A stretch of DNA of 64,000 bases from Nymphaea colorata (GCF_008831285.2 NC_045147.1:12651427-12715426), one strand, 5' to 3'; numbered from the stretch's first letter, positions 38,221 to 51,722 are shown. Notes: generated by a model not told the origin, from the letters alone. Translations and numbers: made by a program.

Positions 38221-41200
38221 ATGGTTTGGGATCAAGAAACCAGTACTCTGCCACATATTTTCCCGCTGATAAGATCTTCAACACCAGCCATGGCCATGGC
38301 CTTCATCCAGCTTAACAATGCGGTTGCCATCATACTTTCAAAAATGGCTACGGATAGTGGGATGAGCCAGTTTGTGATGGTCACGTACAGGCATGCTGTT
38401 GCCACCTTGGTCATTGCTCCCCTTGCTTTCTTTATGGAAAGGTATGTAGAGACTTTGCTTCTCAACATATCATAATATATTCATACAAGATATGAGATGA
38501 GCATCATGGTAATTCATTCTTCTGTACATACATTGCACAGTGCATGGATGTTGGGCTCTTAAAACTGTGACCATAAATAAGTAAATGAAGTAATACTCTT
38601 TTGGGACTCGATAGGTTTTTAAGGAGGGCTTGGGTTGAGGCCTTACTGTGATCGCCAGCCTTTGCTTTAAGAGTGAGATTGAACTCAGGGAGGCCCGACT
38701 GGCTCCACTCTGTATGCACCTTGCCTAGCTATTCTGACCGGAAGCTGGTTGTCTGCACTATATGGTGTACAAAAAATTACTCATCCGAGAGTCTAACAAC
38801 TAAAATACTCCTGGTCAGTAAAAGGGAGTGCCTTTGAAAAAAGTTAAGAAGTTCAAAAAAAACATTGAAAAAAAAGACAACTCACTCTCATTCTGATCTA
38901 GCCTAAAGCCAAGTTAAGTGGCTCTTAACTCGGCTTATCAAGTTCATTAGTTAGGACCCAGCCCTAGCTCAACTGAACCCATGAAAGTTGATCGGCTAGA
39001 ATGGTGGACGAACCCCGTCATGACCTAGAACGCTGTCGATGATTTTCTTCAACGGTCAACCCTTTACATAAGGCTGTGTGAGGGGTATCTTTTTTTTTCT
39101 CATATTTCAGTGCTTAAGTTGCAAGAGGTTCAAATATTCCATATTACTTCCCAATTGACCAGATATATGTGCGTACTTTTTAATTCATTTCCTCCTTTGT
39201 TGGCAAAATGATTGAGGAACAAGTGCATGCCCCAAGCTCACATTTAGATTTGTGTATACTTTTTAATTCCTTTTTCCTCCTTTGTTGGAAAAATGATTGA
39301 AGGAAGAAGTGTCCCAGGCTCACATTTCCCATTATCTGCCATATATTTCTTGCCGGCTTAATTGGGTAGGCATCTTGGTGCCACTTCAAAGACAAGGTTC
39401 ACACCATTTTACTCACCATGAGATTGAGTTACGGGCATGATTGATTGTTAGGTTGATGGCATCTCAGAATCTGTACGTTGCCGGAACTACGTACACTTCT
39501 CCAGCCTTTGCGTGCTCCTTCATTAATTTGAATCCCGCAGTAACACATCTTATAAACATCATTTTCAGGTGATCTTGCAGTCTTCCGGAGCTCTTTATTG
39601 CTTAATTTAGTTCAGGGCAGTATTCAAATTTGTCTTGTTGGCCGTTAATGACAGAAAAGAGAAGGTAAAGCTTCGGAGTGGTAAAGAGAGGGAGAAGCTG
39701 CTGGGCATATCAGCATGCATTGGTGGAGCTGCTTTCATGATCTTCTTCAGGGGAATTCTACTGAAGCCATGCGCTAGGCACGTAGCGATTCTAAACTCCA
39801 AACTGCAGGAACACAGCAGTAATGGAAATTGGCTGTTGGGTTCGGCCTTCCTCTTTGGCTTCTGCATCTCTTGTTCTAGTTTATCCATGCTCCAGGTAAT
39901 AAACTCTAGTGCGTATATGGTATACCCTTCAATTCAATGCCACCCATTCACATTTATCCAAAAGAAAAAAGAAAATGAAAGATCATGTTAAAGTTAACGA
40001 ATTTGTTCCTGCTTACAGAAAAATAGGGAACCAATAAGCTTTGTTTATCATCTTTTTCGTGTAAAAGCAGAGGAAGATCAATAAGGAATATCCAGCTCCA
40101 TACTGCAGCTGTTTCCTTATGTTTATGTCTGCCACGCTCCAATCCGCAATCGTTGCTTACGTAGTTGAGAGGAGCAATCTGTCCGCATGGGTTTTGTCTT
40201 GGGAGCTCAATTTATTCACAGTCACCTACTCGGTAGGCAGCAGCTTTTCTAGGATACATCTTTTTCCGTGCGATATGCTTAACTTCAGGAATCTGCTTGG
40301 CATATTTACTTCAGAATGTTCAAGATTACTGAAGGATACAATCTTTTACTTCATAAAGTTTGCCTTTAGCTTTTTTTAATAATCTTTTCCTGATACTTAT
40401 CCCATAAAAATGTCCAAAGCATGAAACTTCAGTTCATCAGGGTTTTTTTTTCTTTGTAAATGCCGATATAATTAGCCGCTTTTGACCTTTTAGCCAACCA
40501 CTATATATGCATTATATTTACTACATTGGCTTTAGGATTGAATAATTAAGCTTCCTCAATGTCGACAGGGAGCGGCACGATTTTTAGCTTTTTCAGAATA
40601 ATATGCTTCATCATTAGCCTGTTAGAATGAGGGGCATGCAGAGTAATGAACTTAAACCATGGTATACTCATGATGCTTCATCAACTTGATGAAATTTGAG
40701 TTGCCCTTATTTGTTTACTAACACAAGACATTAATAGTTGCGGAAAGTATAAAGTTAGAAGGAATTGGTCAAAAGAAGTCTTCTTTGAAAAACGGCTACA
40801 AACTTTTCACAAGCACAGGCTCCTGAAACACAGAACGTACTGTGGAACAGGTATTCTTGGTCTCATTGGAAATTCTCCTGCTAAAAGCACCATGAAATCT
40901 GTATGTGCCACCAAAATAATATGCATTTGATTCCATTTAGTTTGATCCGTTTTTTTTTTCTTGCTTAGGTGCAGCCCCATTATCTCTCTGTTAAGACCGT
41001 GCAACTTTCTCAGCCATTTCAATTAGTTGATTTGGCGCATCAGTAGTCGTCAAGCATAATTTGGTAATTCCAGTCTACCAAAAACTCTTTCCTTTTGTTT
41101 TCATCATAAGCAACTCCGTTTCCAACAGTCAAAATTAAGTTTAAAAAATAAAAAGAGAAACGACTTTTCCCGCTGCTCATCAGCCAAGAACAGCCAGGAT

Positions 41201-42580
41201 AGCATTGTCCTTGCTGAATGATTCATTTCAATTGATTGATATTGAAAAATGTTACACCAAAACCAAGAAATTAGAACCGTTTCGCAATAATGGAATGTTA
41301 TCATGCATGTCAACAAACTAGCAAACGAAGGAAGTTTTGGCATTTTCCGGCCAAAAAACCGCTGAGCTGAAACTGCCCATGGTGGTCGCAACCAATTCTA
41401 TCGACCACATGTACCAAGGCATATCACCAAGCAGCATTTTTTGTTTATGTGAATCTTTTAATTCTGTATATATTATTAGAGGAGGTGAAATCCTCCGGCC
41501 TTCTAGCCCTCCATCCAATTGCATCGAGCGGGTATAACTAAATACACTGCCCAATGCAATGCATTGTGAGAGAAGCTGCAGAATTTCTCCGACCAAACTT
41601 GGACTGAGAAATCTAAGGATTATATATATATATATATATATTAAGGACATGATTTCAAGAGGAATATAATTGTTTCATTGCATGTAATCAGGGGCTAGTT
41701 ACCATATTGTTTGGATTCTGTCTGATGAGATGGTGCACCTCCAAGAGAGGGTATTCCTTCGCTCCACTGTTCAGTCCACTCTTGCTAACTTTTGTAGCAA
41801 TCTTCAGTTGCATGCTCCTGGACGAGAAAATGCACATCGGGAGGTAGATTCTTCTCTTCTCCTCTGTCACTGAGGCCTGCCTATACATTTTTTCATAAAG
41901 AAAATTTCTCAAAAAAGGCACGCAGAATTCGGCCACAATCGTGCAGCATGTACCGAAGTTTAAAGAACAGCACCGTTAATGAATCACCTGCAAAAAATAT
42001 AACTTAAATTGTCTTTAGTCCATACTATGTTTAGTAACCAAGTAAAAGACCTTCAATACAGGGGTAGATTCCCTTTTTACTGTTGACTATAATTCGAGGT
42101 TTTTCTTACATATTTGTTCTAAAAAGAGCCCCCTGTTCATATATCTGTGCAGGAATGGGATATGCACGATGACAGTTCATATCTGCTTGGTTTTCAGTCT
42201 CTAAATTCCAGTCTTTGTGTCTTAACTGGAATAACCTCATCGTTAAATTCTAAGAACACGTGATACAGAGCTAAGCCTGAAAAGAACCTATCTGTTTCAC
42301 TCTTTGTTCACCAGCCTTAACTAATCTAAGAAAATTTACGGCCCCTTCTTAACCGTCCATACAATTACATTCACAACATGGAAAATGAACATTTAAGTAT
42401 GGAATTTACCACCAAGAAAACTTTTCCGACGCTTGCATTTAATAAAGATTTCCCTCCATGAATAAATTTTCTTGTCGGACTCTTCAGCTTGTGAACTGCA
42501 TGTGTTGCAGCCTTATTGGTTCGATTCTCATTGTGGTGGGACTATATGCGATTCTATGGGGAGAGACGGACTCTGTTTGA
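38221..42580 (+). CDS. WAT1-related protein (plant drug/metabolite exporter, MtN21/EamA), complete, 7 exons
   Basis: Ten-helix membrane transporter of the plant nodulin MtN21/WAT1 family; members move auxin, amino acids or other metabolites, and this member's substrate cannot be read from sequence. Exons: 38221-38441, 39303-39365, 39452-39568, 39655-39895, 40071-40232, 41692-41843, 42511-42580; total 1026 nt, 341 aa plus stop, near the family norm of 350-400. Landmarks in order: MAMAFIQLNNAVAIILSKMA; MVTYRHAVATLVIAPLAFFM; RLTFPIICHIFLAGLIG; SQNLYVAGTTYTSPAF (family NQNLYYxGLKYTSxTF); KEKVKLRSG; GISACIGGAAFMIFFRG; NWLLGS; AYVVERSNLSAWVL; FAPLFSPLLLTFVAIFSCML; DEKMHIG; SILIVVGLYAILWGE. The two short exons, 63 and 117 nt, were found by protein similarity; all phases match. 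It is somewhat divergent. Start chosen as the first in-frame ATG giving a normal N-terminus. Confidence 0.9.
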
Positions 42581-44929
42581 AAGGTAAGAACATGGATCTG
42601 GAGCCACAATTTTGGCCGTGATATTCTCCCTGGCAATGCAGGAATAAAGAGCTATCCTTTCTGTTAGGTTCTGGCTCGAAGACGGAAGGCACATTGTCCA
42701 TGTACTCATGTGAATTCTCTGACCAGACCGCTTCAGAGTGAAATCGATCAAAGCAGCTTGCTGAACTAGCCATTCTTTTTTTGTGTCAGGAAATGTCGCC
42801 TTCAGTGGATGCTTCTGTTTACAGCTCGGATTGTTTCGGTGGCTAATTTTTGTTAAAGAAACTCAAAAATCAGCAATCAGCCTGCCAATTCAGCATTAAG
42901 ATCCGTCTCTGACTTCATGTTCATTACACGTACAACATTCGAAGCAGCCCCGAGAAACCACTTGCTGGATCACCAAGAGTTCGATACCAAATTAAGGCGC
43001 ATCTGGTTTCCATAAACTTGTATATGTCTCCCCAACCTTGAGCTTGCCAATCGAACTAACAGTGAACAAATATGAATCTATGATCCTAGTTTTAGTTTCA
43101 TTTTGTTGCTTAATGCTCTCTTGATTTCTCACTTGACATAGGCTACAGTAATCCGAAGTTAGTCTGTCGTATCTCGTCTTTCTGGCTAAGCATATGGAAG
43201 AGATCAATGATCTCTCACTGTAATTTTTTACAGACGACGAGTACATATAGTTGTGGCTTTGCCTCTAGTTCCGCGGTTAAGGTAAACACCAGACCCATGA
43301 GACCCAGTATTGAATTGGATACTTTGACCCTTCTGACATCACCATGCCCCCAGACAAATGGTGGCCCATTACAATGACCACCGTCCATTTTACTGGTAGA
43401 TGGTCATGGCTGTGGGCATTCAGAATGGTCTACATTTTCAGAGGCTCCGCAATTTTGATGGAAGGAATGATGCTGGAGGCGTCAGATCTATCTAGCAATA
43501 ATATGCAGGCTGGTTAGTAGATGAGAGGCTGCTATGTCAATACTGAATCCGACTTGAAGCGGATTTAAGTATTGTTTGTGGTCTTATGTTAAGGCAAGAG
43601 CTATCATCTGGCCACCAACTTAGACTAAAATTGGACCCTTAGAGAGCAACAACAGCTATAATTACACTGTATTTATTGAAACAAAATCAATGTGTATTCG
43701 GAATTCTAAGAAAACTTTTTTTTTTTTATCAACGGTCTTCTTACCATAATTAAAATGCCTGGGTGAGAGGTCGAAGCCTCCCTCCTTCCCTTTACCTCGG
43801 AGTTCAGAGCTGTGAATGGACTGAGTGAACGTACGGTTAATCTATTCAGCTCGATAGTATCCTCCGCCACCCTTTGTAGTTCAGAAAAGTAGTACCCACA
43901 TGAATTGAATTGACGGTCGAACTCTCACCAACCTGTCAGTCCAACCAGTTTTGCTACACTCCTCAGTGCAACCAATCAATCATAAGGATCATTAGCCATT
44001 GAGGGATCTAGCTGGCTAATTCCATGAAACAGCACCTAGACATGGTGGCTCCAGCATTACCACCCGCCTCAGATGGTAGGTTTGGACTTGACGGATGACT
44101 AATATATATAGATTAGTTAATGCAATAATTGAGGAGAAAATCTTATGGGTATGTGGTATATATGTGGCATTAATAGCTGAACAACAGAGCCATATGGCTA
44201 CGTCAAAGGAAAATGACAACTCCCCCGATGTCCATCCATCTTACCTAACCGAACCAGTTCTTAATTTCTATTTCAAAAGTTATCAGAGGTCACAGCCATT
44301 GACGATGGACAGTAATGGCTGACGAGGGAGCAGCGGCCCACAAGCCTGCAAGGTGATGGACATTGACAGGGGCACAAAAATGCTTGTGTCATCCTTTAAA
44401 ATTTCCGTCAACATTTTGACTGAATCAGTTGGATGGTAACATCCCAAAACACATACTTGGATGCATTCTTCTTACCAAAGCATTAACATTTCATAAATAC
44501 GCCTCAAAAATTCGGGAATCAACCTGTTAATCAATCCTCCAGCTAGCATGTCATACCTCCATAGCAACCTTCTCTAAGATCGTCAAAACTTGTGTGAATG
44601 TGATTTAGCTCCCAGGCCTGTGCTTTAGGGAAGATATTCAAGTTTGCATCGCCGAGAATCCAGCATGTATCGGGACAGTTTTAGTGAACTGATCAAATAT
44701 CTTTGGCTCATGAGGAGCACTCTAACTTGTTTTTTGGAGGGAAACACACAATGAAGGGTCTTGAAGGACTTTTTGCCATGAACTGGATAGTTAAGTTTGT
44801 GAATGTCTTTAAGAAACTTCAAATACTTGGAAGATGGCACTTGGCAGGGTTAATTGATCCGCTAGTAGCGAAGATTAATCTGAATTTACCCACAAACACG
44901 CCTGAAGGTAGCAAGTTACACTAAAATAA
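42581..44929. other. Intergenic region downstream of the WAT1-type gene
   Basis: Probable 3' UTR of the transporter, followed by AT-rich DNA without recognisable coding content. An open frame at 44703-44924 (plus) has no family I recognise. The far end abuts the GDSL pseudogene. Confidence 0.45.
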
Positions 44930-44934
44930 ATGCA

Positions 44935-46340
44935 AAACAATTCCTTGGCAAGCTTGCTGTAATCTTTATAGTTGTCAATAATGTCATTGAGCGCACCATA
45001 TGCATTTGCATCTAGAAATAAGGACGTACGGGAGTCCCATTTCTCGGTTCAGCTCGTCTAACATCCCAATCAGCTTTTGAGTTTTGCCCCTGAACCAAGT
45101 CATTGGCAGGAGGGAATTACGCAACTTCATCGATTGAGTGCACGAATTACTGGTATGCAATCAAGGGGACCAACTCCAGCTACCACAAATTTAATTTCCT
45201 CCACCCATTTCACGTAGCCTCTAAATAAACAAATACTGGGAGAAAAAAGAGCAATCATAATCATAAATCTAGCAGAGGCCAACAATTTCATTGATCTGGG
45301 TGGCTAATGCTAGATTCTCAATTGTTAATTTCCTGAAATTCTTGAGCTGTGTAGCTATGCCGGTGAGCCGGTGAGCATGATATCCTGAACAACTGCAGGA
45401 GAGGCTCGCTGCCATTGGCACCGACCGACGGAGAAGGTTGCAGACCATTCAGAAATATCATTTGAACCAGTTATCATGGAGAAACTTGCGCTCTCAATCA
45501 TCATGTTGCGGTCGTCTTCAACCATCAGTCTCGGCAACTGCTTCCTGGTTTCCATGAAGTTGTCCACTTGAGTTCCCAAAGAAATTAATTATACCCATCT
45601 GCTCATTCCTTGACAGTTAGCACGCGTTCGGTTAATCCCTATCATATTCATTAAGAAAGAACAAAAACGGGAATCAACCTGTCAATTGGTTAATTAGTTT
45701 CAAAGAGTCATGAGGATGCATGTTCAGAACTTCAGAGGTCTACGTTAATATATGGAGCTTGATTTTTTATATGAATTATACTCGTTATAGGCATCGAGAG
45801 CAATATCTTAAGGCCGCCCGACCGGCCGGTGATGCAGATTAGAGATTGATTAATTCATGGCGGCTTCTTCTGCATTAAAGAATAAGAATCACATATTTTA
45901 AGTAATTAAAATCATACAAAGAAGAGCCAGTACTTTCTTCTAGTATCCCAGACGCGTAGTTGACGCCTTGAGTGATTGCTTGCGCATGTGCTTCAGGCGA
46001 CAAATATGGAGGAGCAAATGGCTTACCCCTACTGCTTGACCTAATGCACCATCACAGTTTCATTTGAGAGATTAAATAAGTACGTGATTTTGGAGAACCA
46101 ATAATTTGACTGTGATTTTTCACATCTAATTTTCAGAATGTTTGCATGTCAAATTGTAGTGAAAGGCAGAAGAAACTTCAAAATAATCTTGGGTGCAGTT
46201 TTGTCAAACCTACCATGTCAGCTGGAATGGTCATGCCACCGATGAAGCTTCCACTAGGCTTCCCTCTAAATGCAGTGAAATCAATGCCATATCTGCCTTG
46301 GCTAGAGTCGACAAGTAGTTATTGTTTCCTGCATCCACCC
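44935..46340 (-). pseudogene. GDSL esterase/lipase pseudogene, minus strand
   Basis: Four successive blocks of a plant GDSL lipase can be read on the minus strand in the expected order. About 46340-46214: DAGNNNYLSTLAKAD, then in another frame YGIDFTAFRGKPSGSF, ending at a GT donor. About 46032-45920: GKPFAPPYLSPEA, GVNYASGILEESTGS. About 45583-45357: GTQVDNFMETRKQL and the block-III signature SFSMITGSNDI, after which the frame stops; a shifted frame continues ATQLKNFRKL. About 45110-44940: GMLDELNREMGLPYV, then another shift to LDANAYGALNDIIDN. The catalytic FGDS motif that should precede DAGNNN is absent, replaced by a Gly/Lys-rich stretch. At least two frameshifts and loss of the active-site serine block argue strongly for a dead gene. 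The last exon, with the catalytic Asp and His, was not found. These enzymes act on ester lipids, often secreted. Confidence 0.85.
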
Positions 46341-47211
46341 CCTCCTCCTTTCCCCTTGCTCCCGGATCCAAGACTGCTCCAGGGCCTGAGGATGTATGAA
46401 CGAAAACGAGGCATGATCAGGCTTAGTAGTAAAACTGCTGCAGCGGAGTTGTATAGAGATGTGATTGAAACAGACACGTCTGTGGGGCGATCCATAGTTC
46501 CTTCAAATTCAAGTGGGAAGTAGGTTAACATAATGTAATTTTATACAACTCAGATTAAAAAGACAAAAACAAAGAGATGCAACATGTAACAAGGTCAGAG
46601 TGCAGGGGATTTGCATGGCTTCTCGGGAGCAAGCAGTCATTAACTGTACATACAAGTTCATTTTTTTCACCAGAAAATGAATGCTTTCTTCTTCCTAATC
46701 TCTGAGAACACCCATCTCAGTTGAGATAGTGACAGATTCATTCATTTGGACGTGTCTCGATCGGGAGTACAGGTAGTAGTTGAGAGTTCATAGACCAGGT
46801 CCATGTTTTTTTACGTGTCGGTGATGGAGGCCTCTCCCTGTCACTTTGCAGAAAATTCAATCGATGACGATCCGAATGCTTAATCATGATAAAGAATAAA
46901 GGGCGTTTGCAGAGCTGATTCGTGCTGACCGCTCCTTCAAATAACACAAGCGGCGTTCAGAAAACGTGCCTTCTACTTCTCCGGTCTTGTCGGCAGCTCA
47001 GTTACAGGAGACTTACATATACGCCGAGAAATATGTGATCCAATGTAGGAAAAATCGGTTCAAACTTGTAATGAAAGCCTTTTAAAAATAATGTGTCTTT
47101 GTTTTAAATCGGCTTGCGTCAGCCTTCAAATGACTTAAAACATTTAAAACAATTTCCAATTTTTTTTTTTTGGTGAGTGGTTTATTTTCATTGATCCTAA
47201 TAGTTCATATG

Positions 47212-47610
47212 TAGGGATATTAATATATCGGATTCAGACTGTTTTGAAAAAATCAGATATGAAAAAAGTTGTAATATCCAATTAAGAAATTAGATCAGAT
47301 TCGGATTTAAGAAATGATGTTGATCTAATTCGGATTCTGATATACATAAATATTTAATAAGATTCAGATCAGATTTACTTTTAAATAAATATCCTACAAC
47401 CAATGCTCTTATATTTTGAAATTTCGCCAAATTCAGTTCAAAATTCAGATTTGGATTAAGATATAAGTGTAAAAATTAGATTCATCGATTGTAAAATCAG
47501 ATCTCAAATTGGATTCAGCTTCATATATGATTTTTTTTTTTATAGTTGAATCTGAATCCAATGAATACATCAATATCCAAAAAATCAAATGTGATCCATT
47601 GACAACCCTA
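47212..47610. mobile_element. MITE-like element with TAGGG(A/T)T ends and GATTCGGAT-rich interior
   Basis: The left end is TAGGGATATTAATATATCGG and the right end, read on the opposite strand, is TAGGGTTGTCAATGGATCAC, an imperfect terminal inverted repeat over about 20 bp. The interior is built from degenerate GATTCGGATT/AGATCAGAT words. No coding capacity. Similar words recur at about 52290-52380 and 52800-52990, possibly fragments of the same family. Confidence 0.6.
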
Positions 47611-47624
47611 TTCACACAGCTTGT

Positions 47625-47694
47625 TTGCAACATTTTATGAACTAAGAGGGTAGCACACTTTTGCAACATTTTATGAACTAAGAGGGTAGGACAC
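47625..47694. repeat. Two-copy tandem duplication, period 36 bp
   Basis: TTGCAACATTTTATGAACTA followed by AGAGGGTAG(C/G)ACAC occurs twice with a single difference in the unit. A 20-bp duplication (CCTTGTAATAATTTCTTT) follows at about 47735-47772. Confidence 0.9.
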
Positions 47695-49766
47695 TGAATT
47701 GTGACAGTAACAACGAGTTTCATAACACATTCCCCTTTGTAATAATTTCTTTCCCCTTGTAATAATTTCTTTATTATTTTATTGGTATATATAGGCCAGT
47801 ATGGGCCAACCCGACCTTTGAAAAGGCTTGATCAGTCGCTGCCTCATTGTGGGGAGGGCCCGTTACGCACTTATAGTAGATTCCATTGTTGAACACAGGA
47901 ATTTTTGCAACCGGCATATGTAAAGCGCATTTATGCTCAAAATTTGTACACGGTTCAATCTATCCAATCAGGGTACATAAAGTATATATATATATATGTG
48001 TGTGTGTGTGAGAGAGAGAGAGAGATAACACCAACAGATGGCTCGGCAGCAATGCTCTGGCGGTTTTTTTTCATCTTTTTTTAACATTCATTTTAGGCAC
48101 TGTTGGGAAACATACTCAATTCGGTCTTGATTGGGCAGGCATATAATAAATTCACCATATGATAAGGACATATCATCAAATGAAAGTCCAACCCGAACCT
48201 CAAAAATCAAAGTGAAAACTAACTCTTGACCAATTAAAGTGGTGGATAGGAAGACCTTGCAGATTCTTCTTGGCCGGCGTAGAAGGTGAAAGCCGGCCGG
48301 AACTTAAGAAAGGTATGATGCTGAAACTTTCAATTAACTGCTAATTTCACTATACGTTCCAACTTCTTTGGATCCAAGTAAGAACATCAGCAATGCGCCT
48401 ATATATATTAGAAAATCATATGGAGATGTTTTGGAGTTTACTGAGGATCCTCTATATAATCTTTGTATGTTAGCAATGGAGTGACATAGATTACTGAAAT
48501 CATTATTATTATTATTCTAAAAGGAATTATATATAGTTATTATATTATGTGATAGGCCCATGTTGCCCCAAAGGCACTGTCGCTCCTAACCCGTCGTGAT
48601 CAATAATTGATATCCACAATTACAAGCTTTTGCTTTCGGGACACAGTGGTTAAAGAAAAACAATTAGTGAATTTAATAGTTGGGTATCAAGGATTATAAT
48701 GCAGCTACTTGGGCGGCATGCATGTGGCTGGAGCAAAAAAAAGAATTAATGCAACATACCAATAAGCTGTTTGTTTCATGGAACTGATCTTTATTGATGA
48801 GCCTAGATGCTTCATAAATCACATAATCTCTTCCTAGTGAGAAAGACGATGTGAGGTGCATGAATTATTAAGTTATCGAGTCTTTCTTTTTGCAATAACC
48901 AAACTGAATTATTTTGCTCCTACAAGAGGGCTGCACTGGTTTGATACTCAACCACCATATTGAGCAGCGAGCACTCTACTCTTGCCATTATTGAAATAAA
49001 TATGTTTGGTGAATGATTGTGTTTGGTTGGTGCCAAGAAAATTTGAAGTATAAGAATTCCTAGCGATGATGAGTTTAATGAGAAAGAACAGTTTTTCTAT
49101 CTTAAATATAGTTCAGTAACTGATTAGGTACCATTTTTTTTTACATATCCCCGGCCGTAGTTTGTTCATGACGGGTTAAAGCAAGGGAAACCATCTTGCA
49201 GTGCTTAAATTTACGCAGTGTTGTTTACCTTCTGGAAATAAAGTTCAGCTGAAATGCTTTCCGAGCTTGCCACCAAAGTTTGATGTACTGTACATGATTT
49301 GGTTAAAGTGTACACGTTCATCTGGTTATACGCATAAAATGCATCTGTCTGTAAGGTCAGTGTAAATTAGATCTTGACAATTGGTAATCTAATTCTAAAA
49401 TCCTTCACTAAAGTATGCATATTTTTTTCTTTTCTCCCTTAATTTTTAAGAATGATGTAGATTGATCGTGAGTTGTCAGATAAACTTGATTGAACATGAG
49501 GTGTCTAAAAAATGGATGACAAATTATAAATTTCGAGTTTTGTATGCTATTCTTCTCTAGCCAAACCCAACAACCAATATCTTCACTCTCCAGGTAACAA
49601 TTTTCATGTACCTAAGGGTCATAGTGCAGCTGGTTGGAGGTTCTGTCATCAATTCGATCTTCATGGACATTATGTCCGGGTCAGTCAACTAAAAAATACA
49701 CTACCAATTTGAAAGTACACCACCCCACTCCAGACCCTAATGCAACTCGATGCCCCTAGAGGTGAA

Positions 49767-49828
49767 GGAAGGAGAGGTTCCACTCTTACAGGCAATGGGA
49801 TATTCCTCCCACTCACCCAAAAAAATGT
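49767..49828. repeat. SINE-like repeat, copy 2
   Basis: AGGTTCCACTCTTACAGGC, then GATATTCCTCCCACTCACCC and an A-run. Related over about 55 bp to 14125-14184. Confidence 0.35.
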
Positions 49829-50567
49829 GTATGTTCACTTAAGTTGCCTTTGTCCCAGTCCCGGTCTGCCTAAGAAAATGTAGAGAATTAAGGGTGACAT
49901 GAAGGTTCTATGCTTAAGATGGTTCCTAAAAAAAAGATAATTAAATCTCTAGTGGGAACCCAAGTATTAATGGAAGACTAAAACCCACAATAAGTGATTA
50001 GACGATGGTAATAGAAATATAGTCTTTTGGAGTCTCTATCAAAAGTAGGCAACCGAAGGATAAGAATGAATTAAAAGCAGAAAATAGTTCCTTCATTTCT
50101 GATCAAGACAGACTCTCGAGACAACCACTTAATTCTGTTCACTCTACTGTTAATTCAATTTTAGTTAACATCAAATTAAGTGTTTCTTCTACAAAAATAA
50201 AATTTTAGTGAATGGTACACAGATTTTTAGTTATCGCAGGAGCGTGTTTGCATATGCTAGTACACAAAATTTTTCAACTCCATCCTTGTTAGTTGAGGTA
50301 ACGCAGAAGAGGTAGCAACCTCATATCCCAGGCACCAGACTTACTTTCAGTGTTTGTTATTTTTGGAGTTACATTTCTATTATGCTTCAACTTACATGTC
50401 AATATTTAAAATTGACATCTCAAGAATTTGAAAAGAAACCCTCAAACTACCACCAGTTCTCACCCTCATCAATTGTGCCAATTCCCTAAGGACTACATCT
50501 CCATTAATAACTAGAAACAATTTATTATACAAGACCTAACAACCAAACCTTGCACTGTGCACCAGAA

Positions 50568-50682
50568 GGCATTTGGTAGCAGGAATGTTGCATTGGTTGG
50601 AGGGCATTCAAGTTTGTTTCAATTCACTTGAAAAAAATATATATACTTATAGAATAATGTGTTCTTCATGTTACCAAACGCC
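50568..50682. mobile_element. Small MITE with GGC(A/G)TTTGGTA(G/A)CA ends
   Basis: The left end is GGCATTTGGTAGCAGGAATG. The right end read in reverse complement is GGCGTTTGGTAACATGAAG. The imperfect terminal inverted repeat with about 115 bp overall is typical of a short non-autonomous element; no target duplication was verified. Confidence 0.5.
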
Positions 50683-51509
50683 CCCTCAAGTATCTATCGA
50701 GTACCAAACAAGGCCTTGTGGTACAAAAGTTAAGGCTGAACGGTGGGCCGTGTACCTTGTCGGCCGTCAAGTAAATGACACATTCATGAGAGACTTTCTC
50801 GTCAAGAGCCGGCGCTCAAGTTAAAAATTCCTCCATATTGGCTGAGCCCACAATACTCAAGTCAGTCCGACTTTGGGCCAGGCCAGGTTCGATCTGTGGC
50901 TGTGCTACTGGAGCATTAGCTACCAGGCCAGCCGGCTGCCGCCCAACAGGCCAATCTCCATCCCTGACACAAGCAAAAAAAATCCGTCGGCGTCCAAAAG
51001 ATGCCTGGTTTTCAGCACAACTTCGACATACGTAGGCCGCTGGAAATGTTACTGCTATTCAGTCCACAGTGAGATCTCATGTCTATCCTGCTGGTGTTCA
51101 GTTAACAGTAAGATCTCAAATCTATTTGCAGCACATGCACCCACAGCGCTGCACATGGAATAGGAGTATCATTAAAACAAACATGATATTCCTTAGGAAA
51201 AGATGACACAGAGAGCCAACAATATCCGATCGGAAACAGTAAGTTTGACATGATGCTTTAGAGGCATTAATAAGTGAACAGTCCTTCTTATGTACTACTC
51301 GTAGTAAAGGATATGTAATGCATGTCATTTTCATTTCTCGCAATATTTGTCACCAGCTTTCTCTTTTTCTGCGCAGATCATTTTTTCCGCTTTGTTTCGC
51401 GTGTGGCCTTTTCTATCCTTTTCATTGGGACGTGTTGGCTTTCGGCCATACCGTAACCCAGACTGATTCTTTGTTTTGAAATTTAACAAATGAAACTTTT
51501 CATTTAGGG

Positions 51510-51722
51510 ATGAAACATGTCCGATTAAAGTTTATAAAGTTTAACTAGGGCCGAAATATCATTTTTTTAAACTTTTATATTATCATTTTTTAAAATTTTT
51601 ATATAAAACAAATGAATTTTTTTAAAATTACATGCAATTTTTCTTAAAATATTTTTTTGAGATATTTTTAAATTACAAGCAGACCAGGCCCCAAACGGGC
51701 CCTATCTTGCTCTGCCCCTGCT
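51510..51722. repeat. Dispersed repeat family copy 3 (GGGCCGAAATATC family)
   Basis: Shares TAGGGCCGAAATATCATTTT exactly with 5981-6000, has an AT-rich core, and ends CAGGCCCCAAACGGGCCC with a CTTGCTCTGCCCCTG tail. Confidence 0.6.

Noticed and set aside
44703-44924. 73-codon plus-strand frame next to the GDSL remnant
   Set aside because: No family recognised, and the last GDSL exon could not be identified on the opposite strand either.
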